From contig QANY01004052.1 in NCBI GenBank assembly GCA_003255025.1, positions 1,612,001 through 1,676,000 of the forward strand: a stretch of 64,000 bases of DNA, read 5' to 3'. Below, piece by piece: positions 37,098-49,895 of this stretch. A program made the translations under genes and the position numbers. The DNA is from Datisca glomerata. Its lineage: Eukaryota; Streptophyta; Magnoliopsida; Cucurbitales; Datiscaceae. Within the stretch, counting starts at the first letter, position 1. The number at the start of each line of letters is the position of its first letter. A model generated the notes under the pieces. That model saw nothing but the letters and a program-made list of their open reading frames with translations. It did not search any database and was not told the DNA's origin.

Positions 37098-37112
37098 TCT
37101 CTCTCTCTCTCT
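37098..37112. repeat. short (CT)n run in the SelT-like leader
   Basis: Seven CT units ending 17 bp upstream of the SelT-like ATG, so probably within its 5' UTR. Confidence 0.8.
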
Positions 37113-37129
37113 GGAGGTATTTGATTTCA

Positions 37130-39022
37130 ATGGATCGAGCTCAATTTATTCTGCTAGGGTTACCAATTATGCTCTTCTGTTCGGACATTGTGCATCTCTT
37201 CACGACACAACCTCCTAAACCCACTAGTTATCCTCAGCCTCAACCACGTCACCAACCCAAATCTCAATCCATCCTTCAACAACCCCTTCATTTTCCCATT
37301 CAGGTTGTTCCAATTCCTGCTCTATTGATAATCGCATAGTTTTTGTTATTTTTATGATTTTCACCACATTTTTCCTTTTCCCAATCGACTTTGAGTGCAG
37401 AATCCTAGTGCCATTGGAGGAATTGGCGTGGGCAGCACTGTCACTATCAACTTTTGTACATCCTGTTCTTACAGGTTCGCCATATTTTTAATCTCATTCT
37501 TTGTTGATAATTTAGTTATCGAAACTGTGCTACTTTATAAATTTGTTTATATCTTGATAGAATTCGGTCTTTGTTAATTAGCCATATTCCATGCCATTGA
37601 CTTAGTTATGTTTTGCTCTGTTGCATAGAAAAGGAAATTTTTTGTGTAATTTAATGAGCTAAGAGTTGAACTCAATTGCGGATCACTCATTACCTGCTTT
37701 CCGGCTTTAGATTTAGTTATTGTCATTGATTTAACATATTCTACATGTCCTATCTAAATGGAAAGAAAAGTGTATTCTCTTCTCAAATGTCAACAATTTT
37801 GTAAAATCTTAACAATGAAATACTGTGCTGGATGTTGTCTGTTTCTCAACGTAGTCCTATGGAATCTACTACAATTGTTATTCCCTCCTCTCCAACATAG
37901 TTGGGTTTGTGAGTGGGAAATGAACTCATCTAGAACCTCATTTTTTAGCCCAAAATAAAAATCAAACATATCTAATTTTGACGAAATTGTCATTTGTAAC
38001 TGTTCAAGGAATAGACCCAAATCTCGTCTGGCCACGAGTTAATTTTGAATGTCTTTTTCATGAGTTGAAATATATCTTTTATGGAGTTTGTCTTCTAAGG
38101 TTCCAAAGAATAGCATCAATCTCACTCCAAAAAGACTGGAACTTGTTTGATTCTATTTTCTGGGAATTGTCAAGTCTTCGTATTTTTGGGATTCACACTC
38201 CACCCAGCTAGGTGAATTGAGATCTTTTGTATACCCGTGTATGCCCCCTGTATATTTATACCCATTTTGATAGTTTATTTATTACACGAAAAAATATCGT
38301 AGATTCTCAAATACTTAATATTGCTCTTTTTTGTTATGTTGGAAACCGTTGTGGATGTGCATTTTGACTTGTAAATTTTTGGATATCGAATTTGAGATAT
38401 TATTGTCTTGTCTTGTTTCCTAGCTTCAGTTAGAGCTATACTCAACTGATATGTTCATTACATTGCTCGTGTTAGAGGAACAGCAATAGCAATGAAAAAC
38501 ATGCTGGAAGCAGCATTTCCTGGGATCAATGTCATTTTGGCAAACCACCCTCCTCCACTTCCAAAGCGCCTACTAAGCAAAGTAATACCTATTGTTCAGG
38601 TAGGAACAATTGGGATAATAATGGCAGGTGAAAATATTTTTCCAAGGTTGGGATTCATGACGCGACCAACTTGGTACTATTCTCTACGGGCCAATAGATT
38701 TGGAAGTATTGCTAGCACTTTACTTATGGGAAACTTCTTCCAAAGCTTCTTACAAAGTTCTGGCGCCTTTGAAGTTTATTGCAACAGTAAACTGGTAAGG
38801 TCCCAAAAGATTGTCATGTTGATTCTGGTTTTTGATTGAGTGAATATGTTTAGTATTGATATCTGATGGTTATTTACTTTTACGAAGGTCTTCTCTAAGC
38901 TAAAGGAACACAGGTTTCCTGGTGAAGTTGAATTGAGGGGCCTTGTTGGAAGGCAACTTGCAAATTCAAGAACTGGTGATAGCATTGGAGGGGGAAATTT
39001 TGACGTTGGTTCCTTCTTTTGA
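37130..39022 (+). CDS. SelT-like protein (plant selenoprotein T homologue)
   Basis: Thioredoxin-fold oxidoreductase of the SelT/Rdx family, a predicted ER or Golgi membrane protein. Exons 37130-37303, 37401-37474, 38476-38794 and 38888-39022 join in phase at GT-AG borders to give 233 aa. Residues 5-22 are a hydrophobic signal-anchor, then a Pro/Gln/His-rich linker (26-56). The redox motif is F-CTSC-SYRG at 77-80. Plants use Cys where animals have selenocysteine, and the TGT codon here fits that. The conserved block PWYYSLRANRFG is represented as TWYYSLRANRFG. It is followed by SIASTLLMGNF, SSGAFEVYCN and FSKLKEHRFPGE, as in the family. Length is normal. Intron 2 is about 1 kb. The gene converges on tomosyn with a 772-bp gap. 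The start is the first Met giving the usual MDR-x-Q N-terminus. Confidence 0.95.
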
Positions 39023-39794
39023 GGATACTCACAAGAGAATAGTCGGTCGGTTTTAGAAATCTGACTTCACCACCAATTTATTACCGACGAGAACAAGGCA
39101 GCATTTTGAATACTGAGTCTTACTGTTAATATTTCCATGTCTCCCTGTCTGGTTTGCCATATTAATTGTCGAGGCAGAGCCAACAGCATATTACCACTGT
39201 TCATCATTTTCTTATTATATTCTTTGATTGCCTTTACATAGATGCACATTGATTATCTGCTATAAATCATTTGAAGTAGTTTTCCTTAACAAAGTTATAA
39301 AATGTACATAATTTGAGATATTATTGCTAGACCTATGACTTCATGACTTCATGGTGTGAGCCTGAGGATTTAACTACTATTTTAAATCTATCTTGTAATT
39401 TTTTTCTGTTTAACTAATTTTAATACTGGAACTTCATTCTCCTATTTGCAATAGATTTTGCTTTCATCGTATACAAGTAAGAATAAGAAAATGAAAATAG
39501 ATTCCCGTATTATGGTACCCTCATTTGTAAAAATTGCAAATGTTAACTTGCTTTGCACCCAAGAAACCAATGGCACTCAAAAACAAGACAAGGCATTGCA
39601 TTGCAGTTATAACATTATAATCACATCAGTTTCTTTTTCAAACCCTTGTAGCCAAAATGTGGCTAGAAGGTGTGTTCAATATATGACGAGATAATTAAAG
39701 CCGGGGGTTGCATTTGAGATGATGAACTTGAAAGCACAAAATCAAAGTGGGAAAATCATTTGTAAATATGTGCAAACTAAGACATGTTTGTCTT
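39023..39794. other. convergent intergenic spacer
   Basis: 772 bp between the stops of the SelT-like (+) and tomosyn (-) genes, holding both 3' UTRs. No other gene seen. Confidence 0.6.
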
Positions 39795-42700
39795 TCATAT
39801 TTGCCACCATTTTCTCCTTTCCATTGTCTTGACAAGCTCGTTTGCCAATGAAGCAAAATCTTCAGCATTATTCCGTAGATCCTCAGTGCGTCTGCTGATT
39901 CTCTGATACCAAAAAAAAAAATCTAACTCTTGATGAAATAATTTAAGATGAGTACAGATACATATTCTATTTCAATAAATGATCAAACCATGTTTCCCAC
40001 TTATGTTAATTGCCCTCAAATAAACCACCATTAAAACATGTCATATTCTCTCAAGATTCCTCATCAATTTCTTCAACCCAAAAAAGAAAGATTCCTCATC
40101 AATTTCTTCAACCCAAAAAAGAAAGATTCCTCATCAATGCCTTGCCCAGGGAAATGAAGAAGTCCATTCACAAAGTCTATTTTTCATTCTACTCAAATTT
40201 ATTTTATTTTTGCCCTCTTGTTCAGAGACTTGCTAATCTCCCTCCTTCGATCCCAAAACGACCATAAACAACCCTATTAATCATAAAACACCTTAAGTCT
40301 ATGGAATTGACCAATGAATATCATACCTCCAGTTTTTCCTGCCTCTCCATGAGCTTGTTTCTTGCATGTGCCGCCACTGAAGAAGCATCCTACAGTTAGT
40401 TTTCACATTAGATTAGATGAGTCAAAAGAGAACACTCAACTAAAATCATCATTTGAATGTTTGATGTTACCCCAGTTTTTCTATAAGTAGCCATAATTTC
40501 TTCTTGAGTTCTAATTCTAGGCTTCCAATCCTCAGTGCCCCCATCAAATAGCTTTTCCCTATCTGTATTCTTCTCTGCTGTAGAAGAAGATTATGTTTTA
40601 CTGACATGTAAATTGTAGACATGTATTGAATATAATAATTGCTCAGTTTACCTCCAGTACTACTTCTGATATCATTCGATGAAGTAGACGCAAGTGCTGG
40701 TACTTCAACTATTTCAATATCATCTACCAAAAGATAGGACAAGTGAATAAAAATATCAGCCAGAGAAAAGAGTGAGGAGTTTGGTAGGAAGATAACCAAT
40801 ATCTAGTTCCACTGCTTCTTGATTCTTAGTAACAGCTGAAGACGAGTCTGCAAAAGGAGGATTCAGAAATATACGCTCCAAATGGGCATTATTAGACTTC
40901 GGACTTAATGTAAGATCCACATTATCGGTCATCTTCGCCCCTTTAAAGCCTTTAACAATACCACCTAAAATCCCTGGTGCAGTATTCTGCAGCAACAATT
41001 ATAAGCCATTGAAGCAAACTACTATTCTATCGATAAAAAAAAGGATAAAAATAAAAAAATGGCAACAACCTGCTTTTTCTTTTGATTTAAAGAGAAACTA
41101 AAGGCAGCATCCGCAGCAGCTGCAAGAACTTTATCATGGAGACAAGGCAAGAACTCTGGAATCCTAAAAGAGCAAAACATATCTTTGAACACAATTCATA
41201 TCATGTTGTTATGCAATGAACTCTTCAAGTTCTACTTTCTATTTCCATCTCGTCATTAGGTGAAACAAATAGGAAGATACCTGAAATCATTTTCAGCAGC
41301 CAACAGAGAAAGGAAGGCTAACTCACACCCATTTACCTATAAAGTCCTCAGCAGAAACATTCCAAGCCCAAATTATCAAATGCGTAAAATATGATAACCG
41401 CAGAAAGATCTGAAGAATGTCTTTGGAGAAAAATGTAAAAACTAAAAATTATTAATTATTTTTAATATCCCGACCAAACATCTCTGAGTTAACAGAGTAA
41501 CTTTCTGAAAGGTACAACATCCTACAAAGAGCATACCAATACTATCTGCCCATTTTCAGAAGAACTCATCATCTTATCCATGTTTGCCTTAAAACTCCAC
41601 CTTAAAATTGATAGCAGAGAGCTTTCCGTCATTAACTCTAAACTTGGCAATGATCTGTGCAAAGACAGGCATCATCAACATCAAACACTATATATTTAGC
41701 CATGCTGGCTGGATTTTTATTATACATTAACAACGACAGAATATTCCTCCTGATACTAGAGATACTTAGGACGTTAACAAGTTAAAGAACACACATGAAT
41801 TTGATGTAGCTTGAAATAGAGCCTAGTAGAGCTGGAAACTTGGTTATGACGAAAAGATAAGGACGAAGTAAAAAACCAGCACCTCACCTTATTTCAATTA
41901 CTCCAGTCTGAAACAAAATTATTAAACCACACACTTGTCCATTTTTCTCGAAGGTTGTAGTCCAACAACATTTTGACTGTCTCACTTTACGAATAGGTTT
42001 GTTGTTACCCTGATAGTACCATAATGCCTTAGCTTGCAATGGGATTCCATCAATAATGCAGACAGTGATCAACAAGGCAATAAAGTCACCTGAATTACAC
42101 CCTTTGTCGAATACAATCGCAATGAATCCTCACAACAAAGCAAAATAAGTGAATCCAAGAATCTTTCCCCAGATGAAGAAGTTTCAGAAGAAGAGTGATG
42201 TTTAGATTCCTGCGAAGTTATTCCAATTGGGCGACTATCAGGCCTAGAGTCATTCCTAGCAGCAGCATCCTGGGCATGCTTTTCATCAGAAGATCCAGAG
42301 GAGGGCATACTAACGTCTGGAGTACAAAAGGAAGTCCAGATGGATAGCAATTAGCAACCCAGAAAAAAGTTTTAAATCACGTTTTTATTAGTTTTCCAGA
42401 TGGAAAATACCACTTGCCTATAACATACATTGAAACTGCAACTGATTCCTTTTTCAAGTGCCACAGCTTAGAGGAGATCATATTACCAGTACTCCCATCA
42501 ATTACGTTGATCTTTGCATTCTTTGTTAAGATGAAAAGAACTTCCTCTGCTATGTTGATTGACAACTTAGTTTCTGAGCCCTTGCTGCTTTTCACAGGGC
42601 TATTAGCGTTTGAAAGTTCTTTCCAAATCATTGAAATGACTGGAGAGCTAGAGTTAGTTACTCCCTCAATGAAGGACAAAACTGAAAACGAATGCATGTC

Positions 42701-45700
42701 GAGAATTGCAATCTGAAAAAATGCCGAGATCTCAGTAATGTTCTGAAAAAGAGATTGTAAGAAAATCTAGAAGTAGATCGATGATACTTACACGACCACA
42801 TCCAAAACCCACACCAAGTTTAGCTCCGCCAGTAGAGAACTTTAATGCTTGAACTGGGGAATTAAGAAGAGAGAAAACAGCTCTACACTGAGGTCCGCTT
42901 CCTTTAGGCAAATTGTGAACTGCGGAGTGTGGAACAAGTTTATGATGTTTATTTAAGCGACAAAAGGCATAAACCTCTACTTAATATTATTTGAGATAAA
43001 TTATATATTATAAAACAGAAACAATAGTCATGACAATGCTTTGGCAGTCTGAGCATTGTGTGAATGAAGATCTTTTCACACTGAAAAACACGAGAATACA
43101 GAAGTTCTAATCACATGGTAGCCGTTAAAGCAATTGGCAATTAAGATAACGCTGTGTCGCTGCTTTTGACCGTATGCAATTTGCTAATCCAGTTGACTGG
43201 TTAATCAACGCAACAAGTTATTACAAACTGCTTATTATATCGAGAGGTAAACTTTCTTTGTTTAACCAAATATGATGCACAGATGGGGTTTTCATACGGT
43301 CTGTAAAATTCTTGCTGTAATTTCATATTCCAGTCGTCTAGGTTTCTATTCCAAGTGTGCACAAATACCTACATATTCAATTAAACAGTGTAAGCTGAGG
43401 AATCTTGAAAAGTCTCAGAAACTCAACCAGTCAATTTCTCAATTACTTGGAAGATCCCGAAGGCTCCCCTCAACCACTCAATCATTTGGTAACCACCTTT
43501 TCACCAATTAATGGTTTAACTTTTAAAAGCTATTAGACTTTCCAAGATTAGGTATGACAGACTGTGATTTAAATTGAGATGTCCTCCCTTTAGGTGAGTT
43601 TGAGGGTGCTTTATAAATTCGAACAATATTTTTTAAACAACCAAGAGTATTTTCGTATGAAACATTTTTATTTATTTCAAAACACTTCTCCTTGTACTTA
43701 ATAGCATTTCTAAGAAATGCTTGATAGGTGCTTCTGGGAAGGCATTTATACATGCATTTGACATATACACACCTACTAAATAGGTATGGGTTAAAATCGT
43801 TTCTTTAACTACACAATAGTGCCTTCGATCAATCTGCACTTTTTTCAGGTTGGAAAGTTAACATCTCCCTCAACCAAATTATTTTTTCTCAGGGGACGGG
43901 GCGCAGGTGCCTGTGTGATTTTGCATCAACAGATTGCATTACCTTCACGTTTAGTTTCTGTCACGAAGTCAAAGTTTATCTCATCTGAACTGGCTTTGAG
44001 CTTATATACACGAACCTATAAAATTCAATCGAGTGAGAGAACATCGAAAAAATCAGAATATAACAAACAGAAATTTCTTTAATGGTAAAAGTTTCTAACC
44101 AGACCACATTCATTGCCAACGACCAAACTACAGGAAGTGAAGCAAATGTCAAAATTCGATACTGGAGCACTTGAACCAGCTATTTTTATACCTTCTACCT
44201 GCCCATTACATGAAAAAGTTTGTTGCAGAACATCCATCGAGTTCAGTGCAGAAATAAACATTAGTTGGAAATCTAACCTCGCCCTCTATAACACAAATAA
44301 AAGAAAAAACAGGGTATGTAGCATCCCATATGCGAATGGATCCATCTATATAACCAGCTACATACATCCTCTGAACCACATTTTCTTTCTTAACAGGTAC
44401 GCCTCCAGTCAATGGCCAATTTGCACCAGTAGCTGGGAGTGGTGTTGACAACTAAAAGAACATATAGTAGAAAGTCACTAATAAACAGGAAAACAAAATA
44501 GATCAAGATAAAGAGTGTACCTCAGTTCTTCTATAGAGTAAATAGTGTACCTCGGGCAGAACCTTTGATAAGTCTACCCCGGTGGGCAACTTACTGAGCT
44601 TGGATACCGTCATGGATGGATTTGCTACAGGGATCATCGAAGGAAACTCCAGAGCAGCTACAGATGGCTTCTTTTCTGACTTGGACATTATGACAGATAG
44701 GCTAGCGTGATCGTAGAAGTGCAGTTGCCCTGGGTTCATCAATATAAAAAGATCAGATTTGGCGTCATCCCCTGATGCGCCATGATGTGGCAATAAAATA
44801 ATGTCTGCAAAAGATCCATTAAGAGTAATGTCCACACGACCAACACATCTCAGAATATCCACCCCAGATGACCATTCAATTTGTAAAACCTGCAAGTGAG
44901 AGAAAATCAGATCGCCTTTTATGTTGGAAATAATTCACAAATCCACATTTTTCTAATATTTAGTAGCCGAAAACAAGATCAATAACTGCACCATATGAAG
45001 GAATATACATCATTAAGAAAATAGAAACCAGATAGCAGACAAGAGTCTGGTTATGTCTACAATAAAATTTTATCATTTCCTGTGCATGAAACATAAAAGT
45101 TAACATAATATTTGTTCATTAGATTGGAACTCTGGATCCTTCCGGAGAACATATAACTTTTTTTCATTAACAGCGTGAGTTGATTCAATATCATTACTGT
45201 TTCTGTTTTCTTCACTTTCATGTCCTCCTAAATTGTTGTTTCTGACCATTATTAATAGTATTCGTTTCTTACACAAAAATCAATTGATTCAACATACAAC
45301 TAGATCAATTTAAATGTCAATTTTAAAAGTGAAAAATGATAACGTACAGTCAACACTTCTTCAGAACCTATTTCATCTCCACCATAGATGAAAAGTTGGC
45401 CGTCACAATTATTAAGTGCCTTATGACTTGCACACCAGTTTAAGACTATGACAGGAAGTCTCCTTTCTGAAGATGATAACTGTAGCTTAACAACACTCTT
45501 AGATGATGGTGAAGCTGGCGGATTTTTAGAAGAGTCAGTAAATGATGTTTTCCAGAACAAAATATCTCCATCTGTATATCCCACTGCAAGAATTGACCCA
45601 TTTGAAGATGCCCAACAAAGAGCACTTATCTCTTTCTCTCCTAGGTGATTTCCGAATGCATCGTTTGTAAGATTAGCATCCAGCCTTCCAGATGATTCGA

Positions 45701-45807
45701 GAACTTCATCCTTCAATTGAAGATCAGCACTACTTCCGACAAAAAGAACTTGACCTTCCGAAACATCCCGAAGTGTAACGAACCCATTTGCATATGCAAT
45801 CAGTATT
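39795..45807 (-). CDS. tomosyn/Sro7-like WD40 protein, 5' end not found
   Basis: SNARE regulator of the lethal giant larvae/tomosyn family (Arabidopsis TYN12 group), thought to control vesicle fusion. I traced 17 exons, all phase-consistent, on the minus strand: 45807-45348, 44889-44551 (or 44521), 44451-44278, 44198-44100, 44015-43943, 42919-42792, 42712-42418, 42316-42090, 42009-41888, 41654-41537, 41336-41281, 41163-41070, 40986-40797, 40723-40652, 40577-40471, 40389-40327, 39902-39795. They encode 907 aa. Landmarks: ISALCWASSNGSILAVGYTDGDI and YVAGYIDGSIRIWDATYP (WD40), WPLTGGVP, VGNECGLV, LILLCCEDSLRLY and a C-terminal coiled coil, ARNKLMERQEKLE to EDFASLANELVKTMERRKWWQI, the R-SNARE-like tail. 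The first ~200 family residues (start of the first propeller) are missing: nothing fits between 45808 and the divergent kinase. The intron after 42418 uses a GC donor. Confidence 0.85.
40055..40139. repeat. 35-bp tandem repeat in a tomosyn intron
   Basis: About 2.4 copies of a 35-bp unit beginning GATTCCTCATCAATTTC, starting at 40055, 40090 and 40125, inside the last intron of the tomosyn gene (39903-40326). Confidence 0.88.
42412..42418 (-). other. GC-AG intron donor in tomosyn
   Basis: The exon ends ATAG and the intron begins GCAAGTGG. The acceptor TACTCCAG at 42317 restores frame as a Gly/Asp-type codon (G|AC). AG|GCAAGT is the known consensus of the rare GC-AG class. No GT nearby gives a phase-correct join. 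Confidence 0.8.
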
Positions 45808-46642
45808 CTGAAAATTAGTATTGATAACAATTATAAATTTGAACTCAAAATAATCAACTACAAAACAACAATTCTCCTAATATAGTTTCAGTAATAAGGA
45901 CACAATAACTCTCATCCCAGTGTCCACTTTTTAGGGCTAGAAATGTGATAAATGAACCTTGATAGAGTCTGGTATTGTTCTGAGGTATAAAGATAGGCAG
46001 AGAGGCATAATAAGAAGCCGAGTAATATGACCTTTATGTATTACCATCACTTTTACCGTAATACATGCGATGATCCCAACTTGTACATCCTCCCCTTGTC
46101 AAATTGATGGTGTGAGGGATTTGAAGGTTTGAACTTTCAACAAGACACTCCAAAACTAAGAAAATTTTCTAAAAGCTTCCTATGTAACTTATGGAAGGGG
46201 CAGTGATTCAAATACTGATAATGGACAGGAAAAGGAAAAAGAATAAACAATGATATCAATTCCTTGCCATGACTCTTATTAAAAAAAATTCCTTACATGA
46301 CATATAACATCAAACTTACTAAAAATTCTCAAATTTAAAAACTCTAATTTTACCCTAACTTTAACATTAAATAGCGGAAGTCTAAAATTATTTTAAAATA
46401 TATATATATATATATATATATTCAACAAATTGTAATAAATGTTGTATTAAATTTGCAATAAGGTCAACGTGAAAATTTAAACATATAACTAAAATAAAGC
46501 ATGAAAATTCATAAATTATTGTATCAATTGTACTTAAAGAAAATGTTGTTTCTAATGTCTTATAAACATGAATAATTGAAAATTTCCTAATTTTGCTAGC
46601 TATGGCAGTCCCTTATTTTTGCTGCTCGCCATCACCTGCAAC
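45808..46642. other. sequence upstream of the first visible tomosyn exon
   Basis: The acceptor TTTTCAG at 45814-45808 shows that an upstream exon once existed. I searched the minus strand here for the expected first WD40 repeats and found none. An (AT)n run lies at 46398-46421. Confidence 0.5.
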
Positions 46643-47105
46643 TAGGGGTGTTCAAAACCAACCCGAACCGGTCGAACCGAACCGAAAGGGTTGGTTCTTT
46701 ATGTGTGTTCGGTTTGTTTCGGAAAAATTGCCGAACTGAAGTTTCGGTAGGTTCAGAATTTTGGTGATTTTCAAATCGAACCAATCCGAAACATTAAATG
46801 TATATTTTTTTTATTTTTTATATATAATTTCTTATAAAACCGAACCGAAGTAAAACTTTAATTCTATATTTATTTTTCAATAATATCATTTAAATTATTT
46901 AAAAAATTATTTTTAATTAATAATACCGAACTGAAGAACTGAATCGAAACTCACGGTTCGATTTTGTTCAGTTCGACTTTTTTAGCATTCACGGTTCGGT
47001 TTGGCTCTTTTAGCATGCACGGTTCGGTTTTATCGTCGAATCGAAGTTTCGGTTCAGTTCAATTTTTTGCCAAAAAATGACCGAACCGAACCGTGAACAC
47101 TCCTA
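46643..47105. mobile_element. hAT-2, 463-bp hAT MITE
   Basis: Terminal inverted repeats TAGGGGTGTTCA and TGAACACTCCTA (11 of 12 match) are flanked by a perfect 8-bp target duplication, CCTGCAAC (46635-46642 and 47106-47113). The subterminal regions are packed with CCGAACCGAA / TTCGGTTCGG words. The centre is AT-rich, with no transposase. This is a textbook non-autonomous hAT element. The intact TSD suggests recent insertion, upstream of the 5'-incomplete tomosyn gene. Confidence 0.93.
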
Positions 47106-48019
47106 CCTGCAACATAATAATTTGTGGGAGAGTGAGTATTAAAAATACTCAGTAAGTAAACTTACATACTAATAAGGTTCACATGACATGAATGCAAACA
47201 AGTAACTCATGCAACTGTAATTTAACATATTCACTTGATTATAAAATCACATAAAGTACTTGTAATTCACATATTTGAATTTCATGGTTATCATGCAAAT
47301 TGAACTTGTACTTGTAACTGTAACTTGTCTTATCATGATTCGATTAGATATATTCCTCAATTAACAACTTAACCAAAATTGATTCAGACTTGAACTTGAA
47401 CTTGAATTTATAACATGAACGTGAACATGACGGAATTGGTATCCTGAAGCTGGTGTCACTTAAGGTTATCTGAACTATAAGGACGCCGACATGAACATGG
47501 TGACACCCCCACCCGTATAGCTGATAACATGATGTGAATAATTTGGTTACTTGATAAATAAGAAATATGTCTAAGTCTACTATTTATTCGTTTATCCTTT
47601 CACTTGATTTAATTTCATGACTCATGGTAACTTACATTCTTAAAAAACACGTAACTTATTTGTGAACATAAACATTATAGCTAATGCATATAAAGTTCAA
47701 AATGTAATCATACATAACATGGTAATTAACTTGACCACATCATGATACAAAAAAATAAATAAAACACTTGATCATAAGATTTAACAATAGAAAAAAATTA
47801 ATAAAGTGATACTAAATTAAATAAGCTACAGTCATAACATATGAATCAAATTACTACGTAAGTCCACTTACCTGACTGATACAAAATAAACTCAACAATT
47901 ATTGACCTGAAATTCATATATCCCCAGATCACTAAGTAATCAGATAATAACTATCATATTTAATAAATTAGAAGAGCTAACAGTGAAAGAACGATGAAAA
48001 ATGAATTGGGTAATATCTG

Positions 48020-48215
48020 ATCGAGCAGTTCAGATTGGTTCTACTAGGTCCGGTTGGTCTGAACCAGTTTGGTTATGCTGTGTTGGGTCAGTTCGGGTTG
48101 GTTTGGCTGGACAGGTTCAGCTTGGTTGGGTTGAACCAATTTGGACTGATTAGGTTGAACCGGTTCAGCTTTGATGGTATCTGGATTGGGTCCGGTCAGG
48201 ACCGACCGGCTCACA
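48020..48215. repeat. GGTT/GGTC-rich degenerate repeat
   Basis: Irregular repetition of GGTTGGTCTGAACC, GGTTGGGTTGAACC and GGTTGAACCGGTTC-like words. The composition resembles hAT subterminal DNA, but no terminal repeats or TSD were found. Confidence 0.5.
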
Positions 48216-49295
48216 AAACCCAATTACAGCCCGAAGAGATAACGAGTGCAAGGAGAAAGAAGGAAAGAAAAGGAAAAATTGATGCTCACCGACGAAAAGA
48301 GTGACAATGATGATCTGCTACAAGCCAAGGAGACGACCAAAAGGCTGCCATTAAAAGGAAAACAGAAGGAAACAGAGTGAGAAGAAAAGAAAATTCAGAG
48401 AGAGAAAGAAGAAAGAAAAAAATAGAGAAACAGAGGAAAAATACCGTGAACGAGAGAGAGGGGAAAATCAATGCCTTACCGGAATTGATGGACGGCGACA
48501 AAGGGACGGTGATGCACAGACAGAGATGGGAGATTAGCGGTTTCAAATCTCTGAAATTGAAGAACCAAAAATTTCAGAGAATGATTTTACACTAATTAAA
48601 ATTCAAGGTTAAAGAGTGAAAGAAAAGAGAAAAGAAAAAGAAAAGACAAGAAAAGAGAAGAAATCATTTAACCGATCAATAGAGGAGAGATGCCGACGAT
48701 GAAACGAAGAAGAAGATGCAGAGCATAGGGGTTTTGTTGGAGAAGAAAAACTACAAGAGAGAGAATAGCTGTTACGTTGGGGAGGGGTTCGTGAAAAAGA
48801 AATGGAGAATGAGGGAGATGGTAGGAGCGATTAATTTTAAAATTAAAAAAAATTAGATTTAAATAACGGATGGATAGAAAATAAAAACAATTGATTTAAC
48901 TTATTTAATCATATTAAATAATATAAAATCAATTTTCATATATGATATTAAAATAAATAAATTAAGAAAAAATAATTTTTTAATTTTACTCTGTATCAGA
49001 GAATTTTTGAACTGGTGGAACTTACTCGAGCGTTCTTCAAGATCAAAATCACGAACTTGATTTTCCCCGAAGGATTTCTGAATTAGTCCACTGACAACCA
49101 CCCGTTAATTTCATAAATATATTTTGGCGGCAACAGTAGTGAGATGAGAAAACAGTTTTTCTCTCTTTTTGTGTGTTGATAAAACAATTGTATCTAATAC
49201 TCGTTATCTCTTTGCAATCAAAATGCTATTAGATATTTATCAAAAGATAATTTTTGATATTTACAAATATACACATATATTATAAAATTTCTAAA

Positions 49296-49413
49296 AGTAA
49301 TTATAGAAATTTGTAATTTTAAACCCACCACTCACAATATAAACACTTATGCCACAAGTAATTATAAGGGGTTAATTTGTAATTTTAAACCCACCACTCA
49401 CAATATAAACACT
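49296..49413. repeat. short tandem duplication
   Basis: A 37-bp segment ending AATATAAACACT occurs at 49311-49347 and again, identical, at 49377-49413. Similar AAGTAATTATA lead-ins precede both. Confidence 0.88.
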
Positions 49414-49803
49414 ACACCCTAGTGTAACCATCTCCTATTGGAATATGTTCATAGTAGCATGTAATAATTATTTATTTGTATTTAGTTGTTTCTAGACATT
49501 TATATTACTGAATTTTTTATTAATAAATTGAAAGCTTAATTTTAAATTAAAACATGTTTATAAATTACTCAAGTCCTGGAACTATTGTCAAGGAAAGAAG
49601 AGTGAAGACAGAAACGTCTCCAGACGAACTCTTCTAAAATAATTTTTTCATGAGTAGGTGTAAATTAGTTTTATCTGACACTTGTAATCATTTATTTGTA
49701 TTTATATCTAATAATTTTGTTAAGAACTTGTTCTGTTTGTAACTATACTTTCGTTTGAACTGCATTTTTATCTTTAAAAAAATTGCATAACTATATTTTA
49801 ATT

Positions 49804-49895
49804 GAACTACTATACTAACACTTTGGCAAAAAACAGAACTACTATACTAACACTTTGGCAAAAAACAGAACTACTATACTAACAATTGTTGGGAC
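49804..49895. repeat. 32-bp tandem repeat
   Basis: Unit starting GAACTACTATACTAACAC, beginning at 49804, 49836 and 49868. The first two are complete and identical; the third is partial. Confidence 0.9.

Noticed and set aside
42414..42716. 100-codon plus-strand frame
   Set aside because: Antisense shadow of a tomosyn exon.
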